A DNA stretch of 64,000 nt, from positions 1,054,001-1,118,000 of the forward strand of contig NZ_CP091138.1 in NCBI RefSeq assembly GCF_021582875.1. The letters are read 5' to 3'. Shown here piece after piece: positions 8,587 to 18,864 of the stretch. The stretch comes from Microbacterium sp. KUDC0406. Its GTDB lineage: Bacteria > Actinomycetota > Actinomycetes > Actinomycetales > Microbacteriaceae. A model generated the notes under the pieces. That model saw nothing but the letters and a program-made list of their open reading frames with translations, was not told the DNA's origin and did not search any database. A program made the translations under genes and the position numbers. Each line of letters starts with the position of its first letter. The stretch's first letter is position 1.

Positions 8587-11500
8587 GTGTACTTCCAGCC
8601 TCCCTACGGCGCCTCCGGCGCCTACCCCCGAAGCAGGGGATGTACGATCCGGCGTTCGAGAAGGACGCGTGCGGGCTGGCGATGGTGGCCACGCTGCGCG
8701 GAACACCGGGACACGACATCATCGCCCTGGCGCTGGAAGCGCTGCGCAACCTGGAGCATCGCGGTGCGATCGGCTCCGACGCGGGAACCGGCGACGGAGC
8801 CGGGATCCTCACCCAGATGCCCGACGCCTTCCTCCGCGCGGTGACCGACTTCGACCTTCCTCCGGTCGGCGAGTACGCCGCAGGCCTCGCGTTCCTCCCT
8901 CGGGAGTCGAGCGCCCGCCGCGAGCAGAAGGCCGGCATCGAGCGCATCGCCGCCGACGAGGGCCTCACCGTGCTCGGCTGGCGCGTGGTGCCGACCGCGA
9001 ACGAGAACCTCGGCAAGCTGGCCGACGAGGCACGACCCGCCTTCGAGCAGCTCTTCGTGTCGGGCCCCGGGTCATCCGGCATCGTCCTTGACCGGATCGC
9101 CTACCGCCTCCGGAAGCGCGCAGGACACGAACTGGGCGCCTACTTCGTCTCGCTGTCCGCCCGCACGCTCGGGTACAAGGGCATGGTCACCACCCTCCAG
9201 CTCGAGCCGTTCTACCCCGACCTGCAGGACGAGCGGTTCGCCTCCGAGCTCGCTGTCGTGCACTCGCGGTATTCCACGAACACCTTCCCGTCCTGGCCGC
9301 TCGCGCAGCCGCTGCGCATGCTGGCTCACAACGGCGAGATCAACACCGTCGGGGGCAACCGCAACTGGATGCGTGCCCGCCAGTCGCAGCTCGAGTCCGA
9401 GCTGCTCGGCGACATCCGCCCGCTGCTGCCGATCTGCACTCCGGGAGCCAGCGACTCGGCATCCTTCGACGAGGTGCTCGAGCTGCTCACGCTCACCGGT
9501 CGCAGCCTGCCGCACGCGATCATGATGATGGTGCCGGAGGCATGGGAGAAGCAGGCCGATCTCGATCCCGACCTGCGCGCCTTCTACGAGTACCACTCGC
9601 ACCAGATGGAGCCGTGGGACGGTCCTGCCGCGCTGATCTTCACCGACGGCACGCTCGTCGGTGCGACTCTGGACCGAAACGGGCTGCGCCCAGGCCGGTG
9701 GACCGAGACCACCGACGGGCTGGTCGTCATCGGCTCCGAGACCGGCGTGCTGGAGTTCGAGCCGGAGCGCATCAAGCGCCGTGGCCGGCTGCGCCCCGGC
9801 CGGATGTTCGTGGTGGACACCGCTCAGCATCGCATCGTCGAGGACGAGGAGATCAAGCGCGATCTGGCCACCCTGCATCCGTGGCGCGAGTGGCTGGACG
9901 ACGGCGCGCTCCGGCTGCCGGATCTGCCCGACCGCGAGCACATCATCCACCCCGCGGCGTCGATCGTGCGCCGCCAGCGCACCTTCGGCTACACCGAGGA
10001 AGAGGTGCGCATCCTGCTGACCCCGATGGGGCAGAACGGGGCCGAGCCGATCGGCGCGATGGGCTCGGACACCCCGATCGCCGTGCTCAGCGAGCGTCCG
10101 CGCCTGCTGTTCGACTACTTCACCCAGCAGTTCGCGCAGGTCACGAACCCGCCGCTGGACGCGATCCGCGAAGAGGTGGTCACCAGCCTTCGCCTCGGTC
10201 TCGGCCGGGAGCGCAACCTGCTCAGCTGGGGACCGGAGCACGCGCAGAGCGTGACGCTCGACTTCCCGGTGATCGACAACGACGAGCTCGCCAAGATCCG
10301 CCACATCGACCGGGTGGTCCCGGGTCGCTGGACCGCGACCATCAAGGGCCTGTACCACTTCGATGCCGGCCCTCACACGCTCGCGGAGCGCCTCGAGCAG
10401 ATGTGCGCCGAGGCGGATGCCGCGATCGAGGCCGGTGCGGAGTTCCTCATCCTCTCGGACCGCGACTCGAACAAGGACCTCACCCCGGTGCCGTCCCTGC
10501 TCATGGTCGCGGCGGTGCACCACCACCTGATCCGTCGTGAGAACCGCATGAAGGTCGGCCTGATCGTCGAGGCCGGTGACGTGCGCGAGGTGCACCACGT
10601 CGCCACGCTGATCGGCTACGGCGCCTCCGCCGTGAACCCGTATCTGGCGATGGAGACCGTCGAGCACCTCGTGCGCACCGGCTTCATCACAGATCTCGAG
10701 CCCGAGCAGGCGGTTCACAATCTCATCCACGCGCTGGGCAAGGGCGTGCTGAAGATCATGTCCAAGATGGGCATCTCGACGGTGTCGTCTTACGCCGGCG
10801 CACAGGTCTTCGAAGCGGTCGGCCTCAGCCAGGAGCTCGTGGACGCCTACTTCACCGGCACCACGACCCGCCTGGGCGGGATCGGCATCGAAGAGGTGTT
10901 CGCCGAGAACCAGGCCCGTCACGACTACGCCTACCCCGAGGATGCCGCTGCCACCGCGCACGAGCGGCTCTGGACCGGCGGCGAGTACCAGTGGCGCCGC
11001 GACGGCTCGCCGCACCTGTTCAATCCTGAGACGGTGTTCCGCCTGCAGCACTCCACCCGCACGCGCCGATACGACGTGTTCCGCGACTACACCCACCGGG
11101 TCGACGATCAGGCGAAGGAGCTGAAGACCCTGCGCGGCCTGTTCGAGCTGCGTACGGGGAGCGACCCCCGGTGCCGATCGACGAGGTCGAGCCCGTGTCC
11201 GAGATCGTGAAGCGCTTCTCGACGGGGGCGATGAGCTACGGCTCGATCTCCCGCGAGGCGCACGAGACTCTCGCCGTCGCGATGAACCGCCTCGGCGGCA
11301 AGTCCAACACCGGCGAGGGCGGCGAGGACCCCGACCGTCTGGTCGACCCCGAGCGCCGCAGCGCGATCAAGCAGGTCGCGTCCGGGCGGTTCGGCGTCAC
11401 CAGCCAGTACCTCGCCGAGGCCGACGACATCCAGATCAAACTCGCCCAGGGCGCCAAGCCCGGCGAGGGCGGTCAGCTGCCGCCGGGCAAGGTCTACCCC

Positions 11501-13133
11501 TGGGTGGCACGGACGCGTCACGCCACCCCCGGTGTCGGGCTCATCTCTCCGCCGCCGCACCACGACATCTACTCGATCGAGGATCTCAAGCAGCTGATCT
11601 TCGACCTGAAGCGGGCGAACCCGCAGGCGCGCATCCACACCAAGCTCGTCAGCCAGTCCGGTATCGGAGCGGTCGCCGCGGGCGTCGCTAAGGCGCTCAG
11701 CGACGTGGTGCTGGTCTCCGGCCACGACGGTGGAACGGGCGCCAGCCCGCTCAACTCGCTCAAGCACGCCGGCACGCCGTGGGAGCTCGGCCTCGCCGAG
11801 ACGCAGCAGACGCTCATGCTCAACGGCATGCGCGACCGCGTCGTCGTGCAGGTCGACGGGCAGCTGAAGACCGGTCGTGACGTCATCATCGGCGCCCTGC
11901 TCGGCGCGGAGGAGTTCGGCTTCGCCACGGCGCCGCTGGTGGTCAGCGGCTGCATCATGATGCGTGTCTGCCATCTCGACACCTGCCCGGTGGGCGTGGC
12001 GACGCAGAACCCGGTGCTGCGGGAGCGCTTCACCGGCAAGCCGGAGTTCGTCGTGAACTTCATGGAGTTCATCGCCGAGGAGGTGCGTGAGCTGCTCGCC
12101 GAGCTGGGCTTCCATTCGATCGAGGAGATCGTGGGTCGCACTGACCTGCTGCGCACAGATGCCGCCATCCGGCACTGGAAGGCCGACGGCCTCGACCTCG
12201 CGCCGATTCTGGAGGGTCCTGCGTTCCCCGCCCACGAGCCGCGCCGCAGCGGGCGGTCTCAGGACCACGAGCTCGACAAGCACTTCGACGTCGAATTGAT
12301 CCGCATGTCGCATGACGCGCTGCAGTACCGCGACCCGGTGATCGTCGAACTGCCGATCCGCAACACCGAACGCGCGGTGGGCACCATGCTCGGCCACGAG
12401 GTGACCACGAGGTACGGCGCCGAGGGCCTGGCCAAGGAGACCATCGACGTCACCCTGCACGGCACCGCAGGGCAGTCGCTCGGTGCGTTCCTGCCCTCGG
12501 GCATCGCCCTGCGTCTCGAGGGTGACGCGAACGACTACGTCGGCAAGGGACTCTCCGGCGGCGACATCACGATCCGTCCGCCACGAGGCGCGAGGTTCGA
12601 GCCGCACAGCAACGTGATCGCCGGCAATGTGATCGGCTACGGCGCGACAGCGGGAACGATGTTCATCTCCGGCGTGGTCGGGGAGCGGTTCCTGGTGCGC
12701 AACTCCGGGGCGACCGCCGTCGTCGAGGGCGTCGGCGATCATGCACTGGAGTACATGACAGGCGGAACCGCCGTCATCCTCGGTCCCACAGGCCGCAACC
12801 TCGGCGCGGGGATGTCGGGGGGCGTGGCCTACGTGCACCGCCTGGACACCGCGCAGGTCAACGCACAGTCGCTGCAGAGCGGCGAGCTCCGGCTCGAGCC
12901 GCTCGACCGGGCGGACCTGGAGCTGCTGCGCGGACTGCTGGTCGAGCACATCGAGCGCACGGCCTCGCCGATCGCGCAGAGCATCCTCGACGGCTTCGAC
13001 GCCGCCGCGGACGAATTCACCAAGGTGCTGCCGCGCGACTTCGCGGCGGTGCAGAGCGTACGCCAGGAGGCGGAGCAGGCGGGCATCGATCCCGACGGCG
13101 ACACCGTCTGGCACCGGATCCTGGAGGTGACCG

Positions 13134-13141
<8 letters not shown>
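8587..13141 (+). CDS. gltB: Glutamate synthase large subunit (two frameshifts)
   Basis: GltB transfers the glutamine amide to 2-oxoglutarate and works with GltD. The class-II amidotransferase cysteine is in [15 protein letters not shown] near the N-terminus. The FMN/Fe-S synthase domain ([41 protein letters not shown]) and the C-terminal beta-helix GXGXG-like domain follow. I chose GTG 8587, preceded by GAGGA at 8574-8578, which gives [20 protein letters not shown] after one A is restored at 8631-8632. A G is also missing from the run at 11156-11159 (joins ELRTG to [11 protein letters not shown]). Repaired length is about 1518 residues, normal for the family. Confidence 0.92.
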
Positions 13142-14599
<1,458 letters not shown>

Positions 14600-14656
14600 G
14601 CTGGCGGCGGCAACGTCGCCGATATTTCCGATCCCCCTTCTACCCTGGAGATGCTG

Positions 14657-16105
14657 TTGAGACGCGCGAAGATCGTCGCCACACTGGGCCCCGCCACATC
14701 CACCTATGAGACCGTGCGTGCGTTGATCGACGCCGGCGTGGACGTCGCGCGGCTGAATCTCAGCCACGGCGACTACACCGTGCACGACGCGAACTACGCG
14801 AACGTGCGTCGCGCCGCCGAGGACTCAGGCCGTGCGGTCGCCGTCCTGGTCGACCTGCAGGGCCCGAAGATCCGCCTCGGCAAGTTCGAGGACGGCCCGT
14901 ACGAGCTCGCCGTCGGCGACATCTTCAAGATCACCACCGAGGACATCGTCGGCAACCGCGAGATCTGCGGCACCACCTTCAAGGGCCTGCCCCAGGACGT
15001 GAAGCCCGGTGACTTCCTGCTGATCGACGACGGCAAGGTGCGCGTCGAGGTCGTCGAGACCGACGGCGTCACCGTGACCACGCGCGTCGTGGTCGCGGGT
15101 GCGGTGTCGAACAACAAGGGCATCAACCTGCCGGGTGTCGCCGTCAGCGTCCCCGCGCTGAGCGAGAAGGACGAGGCGGACCTGCGCTGGGGCCTTCGGA
15201 TCGGTGCCGACATCATCGCGCTCTCGTTCGTGCGGGATGCCGCGGATGTCACGCGCGTGCACGAGATCATGGCCGAGGAGGGCGTCAAGATCCCCGTCAT
15301 CGCCAAGGTCGAGAAGCCGCAGGCGGTCGACAATCTCGAGGAGATCGTCGACGCGTTCGACGGCATCATGGTCGCCCGCGGCGACCTCGGCGTCGAGCTG
15401 CCCCTCGAGGCCGTGCCGATCGTGCAGAAGCGCGCCGTCGAGCTGGCACGGGCCATGGCGAAGCCGGTGATCGTCGCCACGCAGATGCTGGAGTCGATGA
15501 TCTCGAGCCCTGTTCCGACCCGGGCCGAGACCTCGGATGTCGCGAACGCGGTGCTCGACGGGGCCGATGCCGTGATGCTCTCGGGCGAGACGAGCGTGGG
15601 GGAGTACCCCGTCGTCGTCGTGGAGACGATGGCGCGCATCATCGAGTCGACCGAGGAGCACGGCCTGGAGCGCATCCAGCCGCTGCGCAACAAGCCCCGC
15701 ACGCAGGGCGGCATCATCACGCTCGCCGGCGAGGAGGTCGCGGAGTTCGTGGAGGCGAAGTTCATCTGCGTCTTCACCCAGTCCGGCGACTCTGCGCGTC
15801 GCATGTCGCGCCTTCGTCCGCGCATCCCGATGCTCGCGTTCACGCCCGAGCCCGGCATCCGGCGTCGTCTGGCCGTGTCGTGGGGCATCCGCACCGCGCT
15901 CGTCGACGTCGTGGAGCACACCGACCTGATGTTCCACCAGGTGGACGAGTACCTGCTCGGCAACAAGCTGGCCGTCGAGGGCGACAAGGTCGTCGTGATC
16001 TCCGGGTCCCCTCCCGGGATCATCGGCTCGACCAACGACATCCGCGTGCACCAGGTCGGGGATGCAGTCGGCGGAGCGGCACCGGTCTACAAGTCCAAGA
16101 ACTGA
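14657..16105 (+). CDS. pyk: Pyruvate kinase
   Basis: Pyruvate kinase makes ATP and pyruvate from phosphoenolpyruvate. RRAKIVATLGPATS opens the barrel; the metal/substrate motifs KVEKPQAVDNLEEI and IMVARGDLGVELPLE are near residues 215-260; and ATQMLESMISSPVPTRAE matches the active-site helix. An ATG at 14651 abuts the ribosome binding site GGAG, leaving no spacing, so the TTG at 14657 (MRRAKIV, 6 bases after GGAG) is preferred. This gives 482 residues. A strong terminator follows. Confidence 0.95.
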   Translation: MRRAKIVATLGPATSTYETVRALIDAGVDVARLNLSHGDYTVHDANYANVRRAAEDSGRAVAVLVDLQGPKIRLGKFEDGPYELAVGDIFKITTEDIVGNREICGTTFKGLPQDVKPGDFLLIDDGKVRVEVVETDGVTVTTRVVVAGAVSNNKGINLPGVAVSVPALSEKDEADLRWGLRIGADIIALSFVRDAADVTRVHEIMAEEGVKIPVIAKVEKPQAVDNLEEIVDAFDGIMVARGDLGVELPLEAVPIVQKRAVELARAMAKPVIVATQMLESMISSPVPTRAETSDVANAVLDGADAVMLSGETSVGEYPVVVVETMARIIESTEEHGLERIQPLRNKPRTQGGIITLAGEEVAEFVEAKFICVFTQSGDSARRMSRLRPRIPMLAFTPEPGIRRRLAVSWGIRTALVDVVEHTDLMFHQVDEYLLGNKLAVEGDKVVVISGSPPGIIGSTNDIRVHQVGDAVGGAAPVYKSKN

Positions 16106-16116
16106 TCGTTCGGAAG

Positions 16117-16142
16117 GGGCGGGACTGCGGTCCCGCCCTTTT
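16117..16142 (+). terminator. Rho-independent terminator after pyk
   Basis: A 9-bp perfect stem (GGGCGGGAC / GTCCCGCCC, 16117-16125 with 16130-16138) with a TGCG loop is followed by TTTT. It closes the pyk transcript just before the tRNA gene. Confidence 0.9.
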
Positions 16143-16164
16143 CCGTGCGCTAAAGTCGGTCAGG

Positions 16165-16248
16165 GCCGGCGTGGCGGAATGGCAGACGCGGAGCACTCAA
16201 AATGCTTTGTCGAAAGACGTGTGGGTTCGAGTCCCACCGCCGGCACCA
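16165..16248 (+). tRNA. tRNA-Leu, anticodon CAA
   Basis: The cloverleaf is complete: acceptor GCCGGCG with CGCCGGC, anticodon stem GAGCA/TGCTT around loop CTCAAAA (anticodon CAA, reads UUG), a long variable arm GTC-GAAA-GAC typical of leucine tRNAs, T stem GTGGG/CCCAC around TTCGAGT, discriminator A and an encoded CCA. The MarR gene on the other strand reads antisense through its 3' half. Confidence 0.96.
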
Positions 16249-16694
16249 CTGTGATGCAGGTGCTCGGAAAGCACCTCCAGCGCCGCTGAGACCGTGTGCA
16301 GCCCTTCTGCGCCATCGGATCCGAGTGCGGCTTTGAGAGCGTCGTCGATGGTGGTCGCCCGGATTTCCCTCACACGCTCCGACAGTTCGGGGGCCTGCCT
16401 CACGCGGACTCGACGCCGGTCCTGTGGATCCACGGACGTCTCCACGGAGCCGGCGTCCTTGAGTCGGGCGACCGCCGACGACACCTGGCTCTGCGGCAGC
16501 GCCGTTCGGGCCACGATCTCGCTCACGGTCGTCTCGGGATTGTCCGCGATGTCGGTGGCGACGATGAGCGTGGTCCTTGCGCTGCCGGCGTAAGGAGCGC
16601 TTCCGCCGGGTGGCTGGGGCAGGGCATCCTCGGCGATCTTCATCAAGGTCCTCGCCAGCAGAAACAGCTCGACTCCGTTCACCCTCAGAAGCAT
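16197..16694 (-). CDS. MarR-family transcriptional regulator overlapping tRNA-Leu
   Basis: This 165-residue protein has a winged-helix core: ARTTLIVATDIADNPETTVS, the recognition region TALPQSQVSSAVARLKDAG, and a wing with VDPQDRRRVRV. That is the MarR pattern. It starts at the ATG that gives MLLRVNGVELF; longer in-frame starts would run into the operator region. Its last residues (GAGGGTRTHTSFDKAF) are antisense to the 3' half of tRNA-Leu, and the TGA lies in the anticodon loop. The divergent hydrolase is the likely target. Confidence 0.85.
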   Translation of the reverse strand: MLLRVNGVELFLLARTLMKIAEDALPQPPGGSAPYAGSARTTLIVATDIADNPETTVSEIVARTALPQSQVSSAVARLKDAGSVETSVDPQDRRRVRVRQAPELSERVREIRATTIDDALKAALGSDGAEGLHTVSAALEVLSEHLHHSGAGGGTRTHTSFDKAF

Positions 16695-16703
16695 ACATCT
16701 CGC

Positions 16704-16742
16704 TCGATACATCGCACTAGATATATCGAACTCGATGCGATA
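16704..16742. promoter_or_regulatory. Putative MarR operator between divergent genes
   Basis: Two inverted repeats share one half-site: TCGATA (16704-16709) with TATCGA (16724-16729), and TATCG (16724-16728) with CGATA (16738-16742). The block is AT-rich compared with its surroundings. It overlaps a TAGCGT -10 box (16741-16746) for the hydrolase, and TATCGA-like boxes facing marR. This is the usual layout for autoregulation by a MarR protein. Confidence 0.5.
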
Positions 16743-16785
16743 GCGTGCTGGTGACCGCTCAGCGTGCGCGGTCGGAGGAGGCAGA

Positions 16786-17613
16786 ATGTCCACGACATCC
16801 GGAGCGCTCGCAGTGCGCGGCGCAACGCTGCACTACCAGGTCCGCGGAACCGGGCCGGTGCTGCTGATCTCGCAGAGCGGGGAAGGAGACGCCGACCGCA
16901 GCAACGACCTGATCGCGGAACTCGTCGACGCATTCACCGTCGTCACGTACGACCGCAGAGGCTTGTCGCGCAGCCGGTTGGACGACCCGCACCGGGGCCC
17001 GACGATGGCGGACCACGCCGACGATGTGCACCGGCTGCTGGGCGAACTCACCGACGGCCCTGCGCACATGCTGGGATGCAGCCTCGGCGCCGTGATCGGT
17101 CTGCATGTCGCGACCGAGCACCCCGAGCAGATCGGGACCCTGATCGCTCACGAACCCGTCGCACCGCGCCTGCTGCCCGCCGCTCAGCGGGAGCGTCACG
17201 AAGACGAGCTCGCACACCTTCAGCGCCTCTACCTGCAGGAGGGGCTCGGTGCGACCCTCCCCGAGATCGCCAGAACTCTGGGAATCGACCCCGCGGGCGA
17301 GCGCGAGCCCGACCTCTCTCCGCAGCCGATGAATCCGCAGCGCCTCGCGAACTTCGATCAGTTCATCCGGCACGACTTCACCGCGATCATCCGCGACACG
17401 CTCGACACGGCGGCGCTGCGCGAGGCGAGCACGCGCATCCTGCCCGCGACAGGACGGACGACGCCGCGAAGCGTCTTCGATCATCTGGCCGCCGCGGCGC
17501 TCGCCTCGCTGCTCGGTCGCACACTGCTGGAGGCGCCCGGCGGGCACAACGGCAACACCACCCATCCGCGTGCCTACGCACGCTGGCTTCGCCGAGTCCT
17601 CGAGGAATCGTGA
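16786..17613 (+). CDS. Alpha/beta hydrolase
   Basis: This 275-residue alpha/beta-hydrolase has the oxyanion-region motif (VRGTGPVLLISQSGEGDA), the strand VVTYDRRGLSRS, the nucleophile elbow GCSLGAVIG (serine near residue 101) and a C-terminal histidine in GGHNGN. The substrate is unknown. It starts 4 bases after GGAGGAGG (16774-16781). It is divergent from the MarR gene, which suggests it is induced by a small ligand of that regulator, possibly an aromatic or ester compound. Confidence 0.88.
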   Translation: MSTTSGALAVRGATLHYQVRGTGPVLLISQSGEGDADRSNDLIAELVDAFTVVTYDRRGLSRSRLDDPHRGPTMADHADDVHRLLGELTDGPAHMLGCSLGAVIGLHVATEHPEQIGTLIAHEPVAPRLLPAAQRERHEDELAHLQRLYLQEGLGATLPEIARTLGIDPAGEREPDLSPQPMNPQRLANFDQFIRHDFTAIIRDTLDTAALREASTRILPATGRTTPRSVFDHLAAAALASLLGRTLLEAPGGHNGNTTHPRAYARWLRRVLEES

Positions 17614-17678
17614 ACGGCGCAGCAGGTCGAGTTGGGGCGTTCAGCCACGGCCGGGAGCAGTTCCGCAGCTTCCTCCGA

Positions 17679-17684
17679 TAGGAT
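17679..17684 (+). promoter_or_regulatory. -10 box TAGGAT of the response regulator gene
   Basis: TAGGAT sits 7 bases before the GTG start, the spacing of a leaderless transcript. No ribosome binding site is visible. Confidence 0.5.
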
Positions 17685-17691
17685 TTTCTCC

Positions 17692-18309
17692 GTGACTGAA
17701 GAGCAGCAGCCTGAGCAGCCCACGGCATCCGCCCCGCGACGCGTCGTCGTCGCCGAGGACGAGTCGCTGATCCGCCTCGACATCGTCGAGATCCTCCGCG
17801 ACAACGGATTCGATGTCGTCGGCGAGGCCGGCGACGGCGAGACCGCCGTTCAGCTCGCCACCGAGCTGCGCCCCGACCTGGTGGTCATGGACGTGAAGAT
17901 GCCGCAGCTCGACGGCATCAGCGCCGCCGAGAAGCTGCACAAGAACAACATCGCTCCGGTCGTGCTGCTGACCGCCTTCAGCCAGAAGGAGCTCGTGGAG
18001 CGCGCCAGCGAAGCAGGAGCGCTCGCGTACGTCGTGAAGCCGTTCACGCCGAACGACCTGCTGCCCGCGATCGAGATCGCGCTGGCGCGTCACGAGCAGA
18101 TCATCACGCTCGAGGCCGAGGTCGCCGACATGGTCGAGCGCTTCGAGACCCGCAAGCTCGTCGACCGCGCCAAGGGCCTGCTGAACGAGAAGATGGGGCT
18201 CTCCGAGCCCGAGGCGTTCCGCTGGATCCAGAAGGCGTCGATGGACCGCCGTCTGACGATGCAGGACGTCGCCAAGGCGATCATCGAGCAGCTCGCTCCC
18301 AAGAAGTGA
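17692..18309 (+). CDS. pdtaR: ANTAR-domain response regulator (PdtaR type)
   Basis: The receiver domain (about residues 15-130) has VVVAEDESLIRLD with the acidic pocket, the phosphorylated aspartate in LVVMDVKMPQLDG, the threonine in LLTAF and the lysine in VVKPFTP. The C-terminal ANTAR domain (VDRAKGLLNEKMGLSEPEAFRWIQ) binds paired RNA hairpins and acts by antitermination. In mycobacteria the orthologue PdtaR is activated by the kinase PdtaS, which is not in this window. At 205 residues the protein is full length. Confidence 0.92.
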   Translation: MTEEQQPEQPTASAPRRVVVAEDESLIRLDIVEILRDNGFDVVGEAGDGETAVQLATELRPDLVVMDVKMPQLDGISAAEKLHKNNIAPVVLLTAFSQKELVERASEAGALAYVVKPFTPNDLLPAIEIALARHEQIITLEAEVADMVERFETRKLVDRAKGLLNEKMGLSEPEAFRWIQKASMDRRLTMQDVAKAIIEQLAPKK

Positions 18310-18358
18310 GTCGGCTGCGGGTCAACGCCCCGAAGCGGCGGTGACGCGAGCCGACTCA
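18307..18358 (+). terminator. Hairpin between convergent genes
   Basis: A perfect 10-bp inverted repeat (TGAGTCGGCT / AGCCGACTCA) begins inside the response regulator stop codon and encloses 32 bases that can form smaller stems. There is no T tract. It lies between converging genes, so a two-way terminator is the simplest reading. Confidence 0.45.
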
Positions 18359-18362
18359 GGGT

Positions 18363-18378
18363 GAGCGAGCGGAGCGAG
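18363..18378. repeat. GAGCGAGCGGAGCGAG repeat, copy 1
   Basis: The 16-mer recurs with one mismatch at 46593-46608. Both copies lie just past the 3' end of a gene. Confidence 0.4.
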
Positions 18379-18396
18379 TCGAGACCTCGGTCCGCA

Positions 18397-18819
18397 TCAG
18401 TCTGCGAGTGTCTTGATCATGTTCGTGATGCGGATGGTCGAGCAGCGCCGCCCCTGATCGTCGCTGACGACGATCTCGTGCACGGTGATGCTGCGCCCCA
18501 GGTGCAGCGGAGTGCACACGCCCGTCACCGTGCCGCTGGTGGCGGATCGCGTATGCGTGGCGTTGATGTCCACGCCCACGGCGAGCCTGCCGGGACCGGC
18601 GTGCAGATTCGCGGCCATTGATCCGAGTGACTCGCCCAGCACGACGTACGCGCCTCCGTGCACGAGGCCGACCGGCTGCGTGTTGCCCTCCACGGGCATC
18701 GTGGCGACGCTGCGCTCGACCGAGAACTCGGTGAACTCGATGCCCATCTTCTCGGCCAGCGCACCCATCCCGCGGCGGGTGGCCCACTCCAGGCCATCTG
18801 TCGTGCTGGTGTCGCTCAC
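18397..18819 (-). CDS. Hotdog-fold thioesterase, PaaI-like
   Basis: This 140-residue protein matches the PaaI/hotdog acyl-CoA thioesterase pattern. VGLVHGGAYVVLGESLGSMAA carries the HGG loop and the catalytic acidic residue on the central helix, and GVDINATHTR and GVCTPLHLGRS form the later strands. It probably cleaves a small aromatic or acyl-CoA ester. The start is GTG (VSDTSTTDGLEW), preceded on its strand by GAGGAGG at good distance. It is divergent from polA, with about 45 bases between the starts. Confidence 0.88.
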   Translation of the reverse strand: MSDTSTTDGLEWATRRGMGALAEKMGIEFTEFSVERSVATMPVEGNTQPVGLVHGGAYVVLGESLGSMAANLHAGPGRLAVGVDINATHTRSATSGTVTGVCTPLHLGRSITVHEIVVSDDQGRRCSTIRITNMIKTLAD

Positions 18820-18852
18820 GCATCCTCCTCGGCGAGTGTCGTCGGCCCTCGT

Positions 18853-18858
18853 TAGGCT
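18853..18858 (+). promoter_or_regulatory. -10 box TAGGCT of polA
   Basis: TAGGCT lies 6 bases before the polA GTG, indicating a leaderless transcript. Confidence 0.5.
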
Positions 18859-18864
18859 GAGGGA

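Noticed and set aside
9072..11096. A 674-residue minus-strand frame across gltB
   Set aside because: It is the antisense of an intact gltB region, with no family motifs and an Arg/Gly/Asp-heavy composition.
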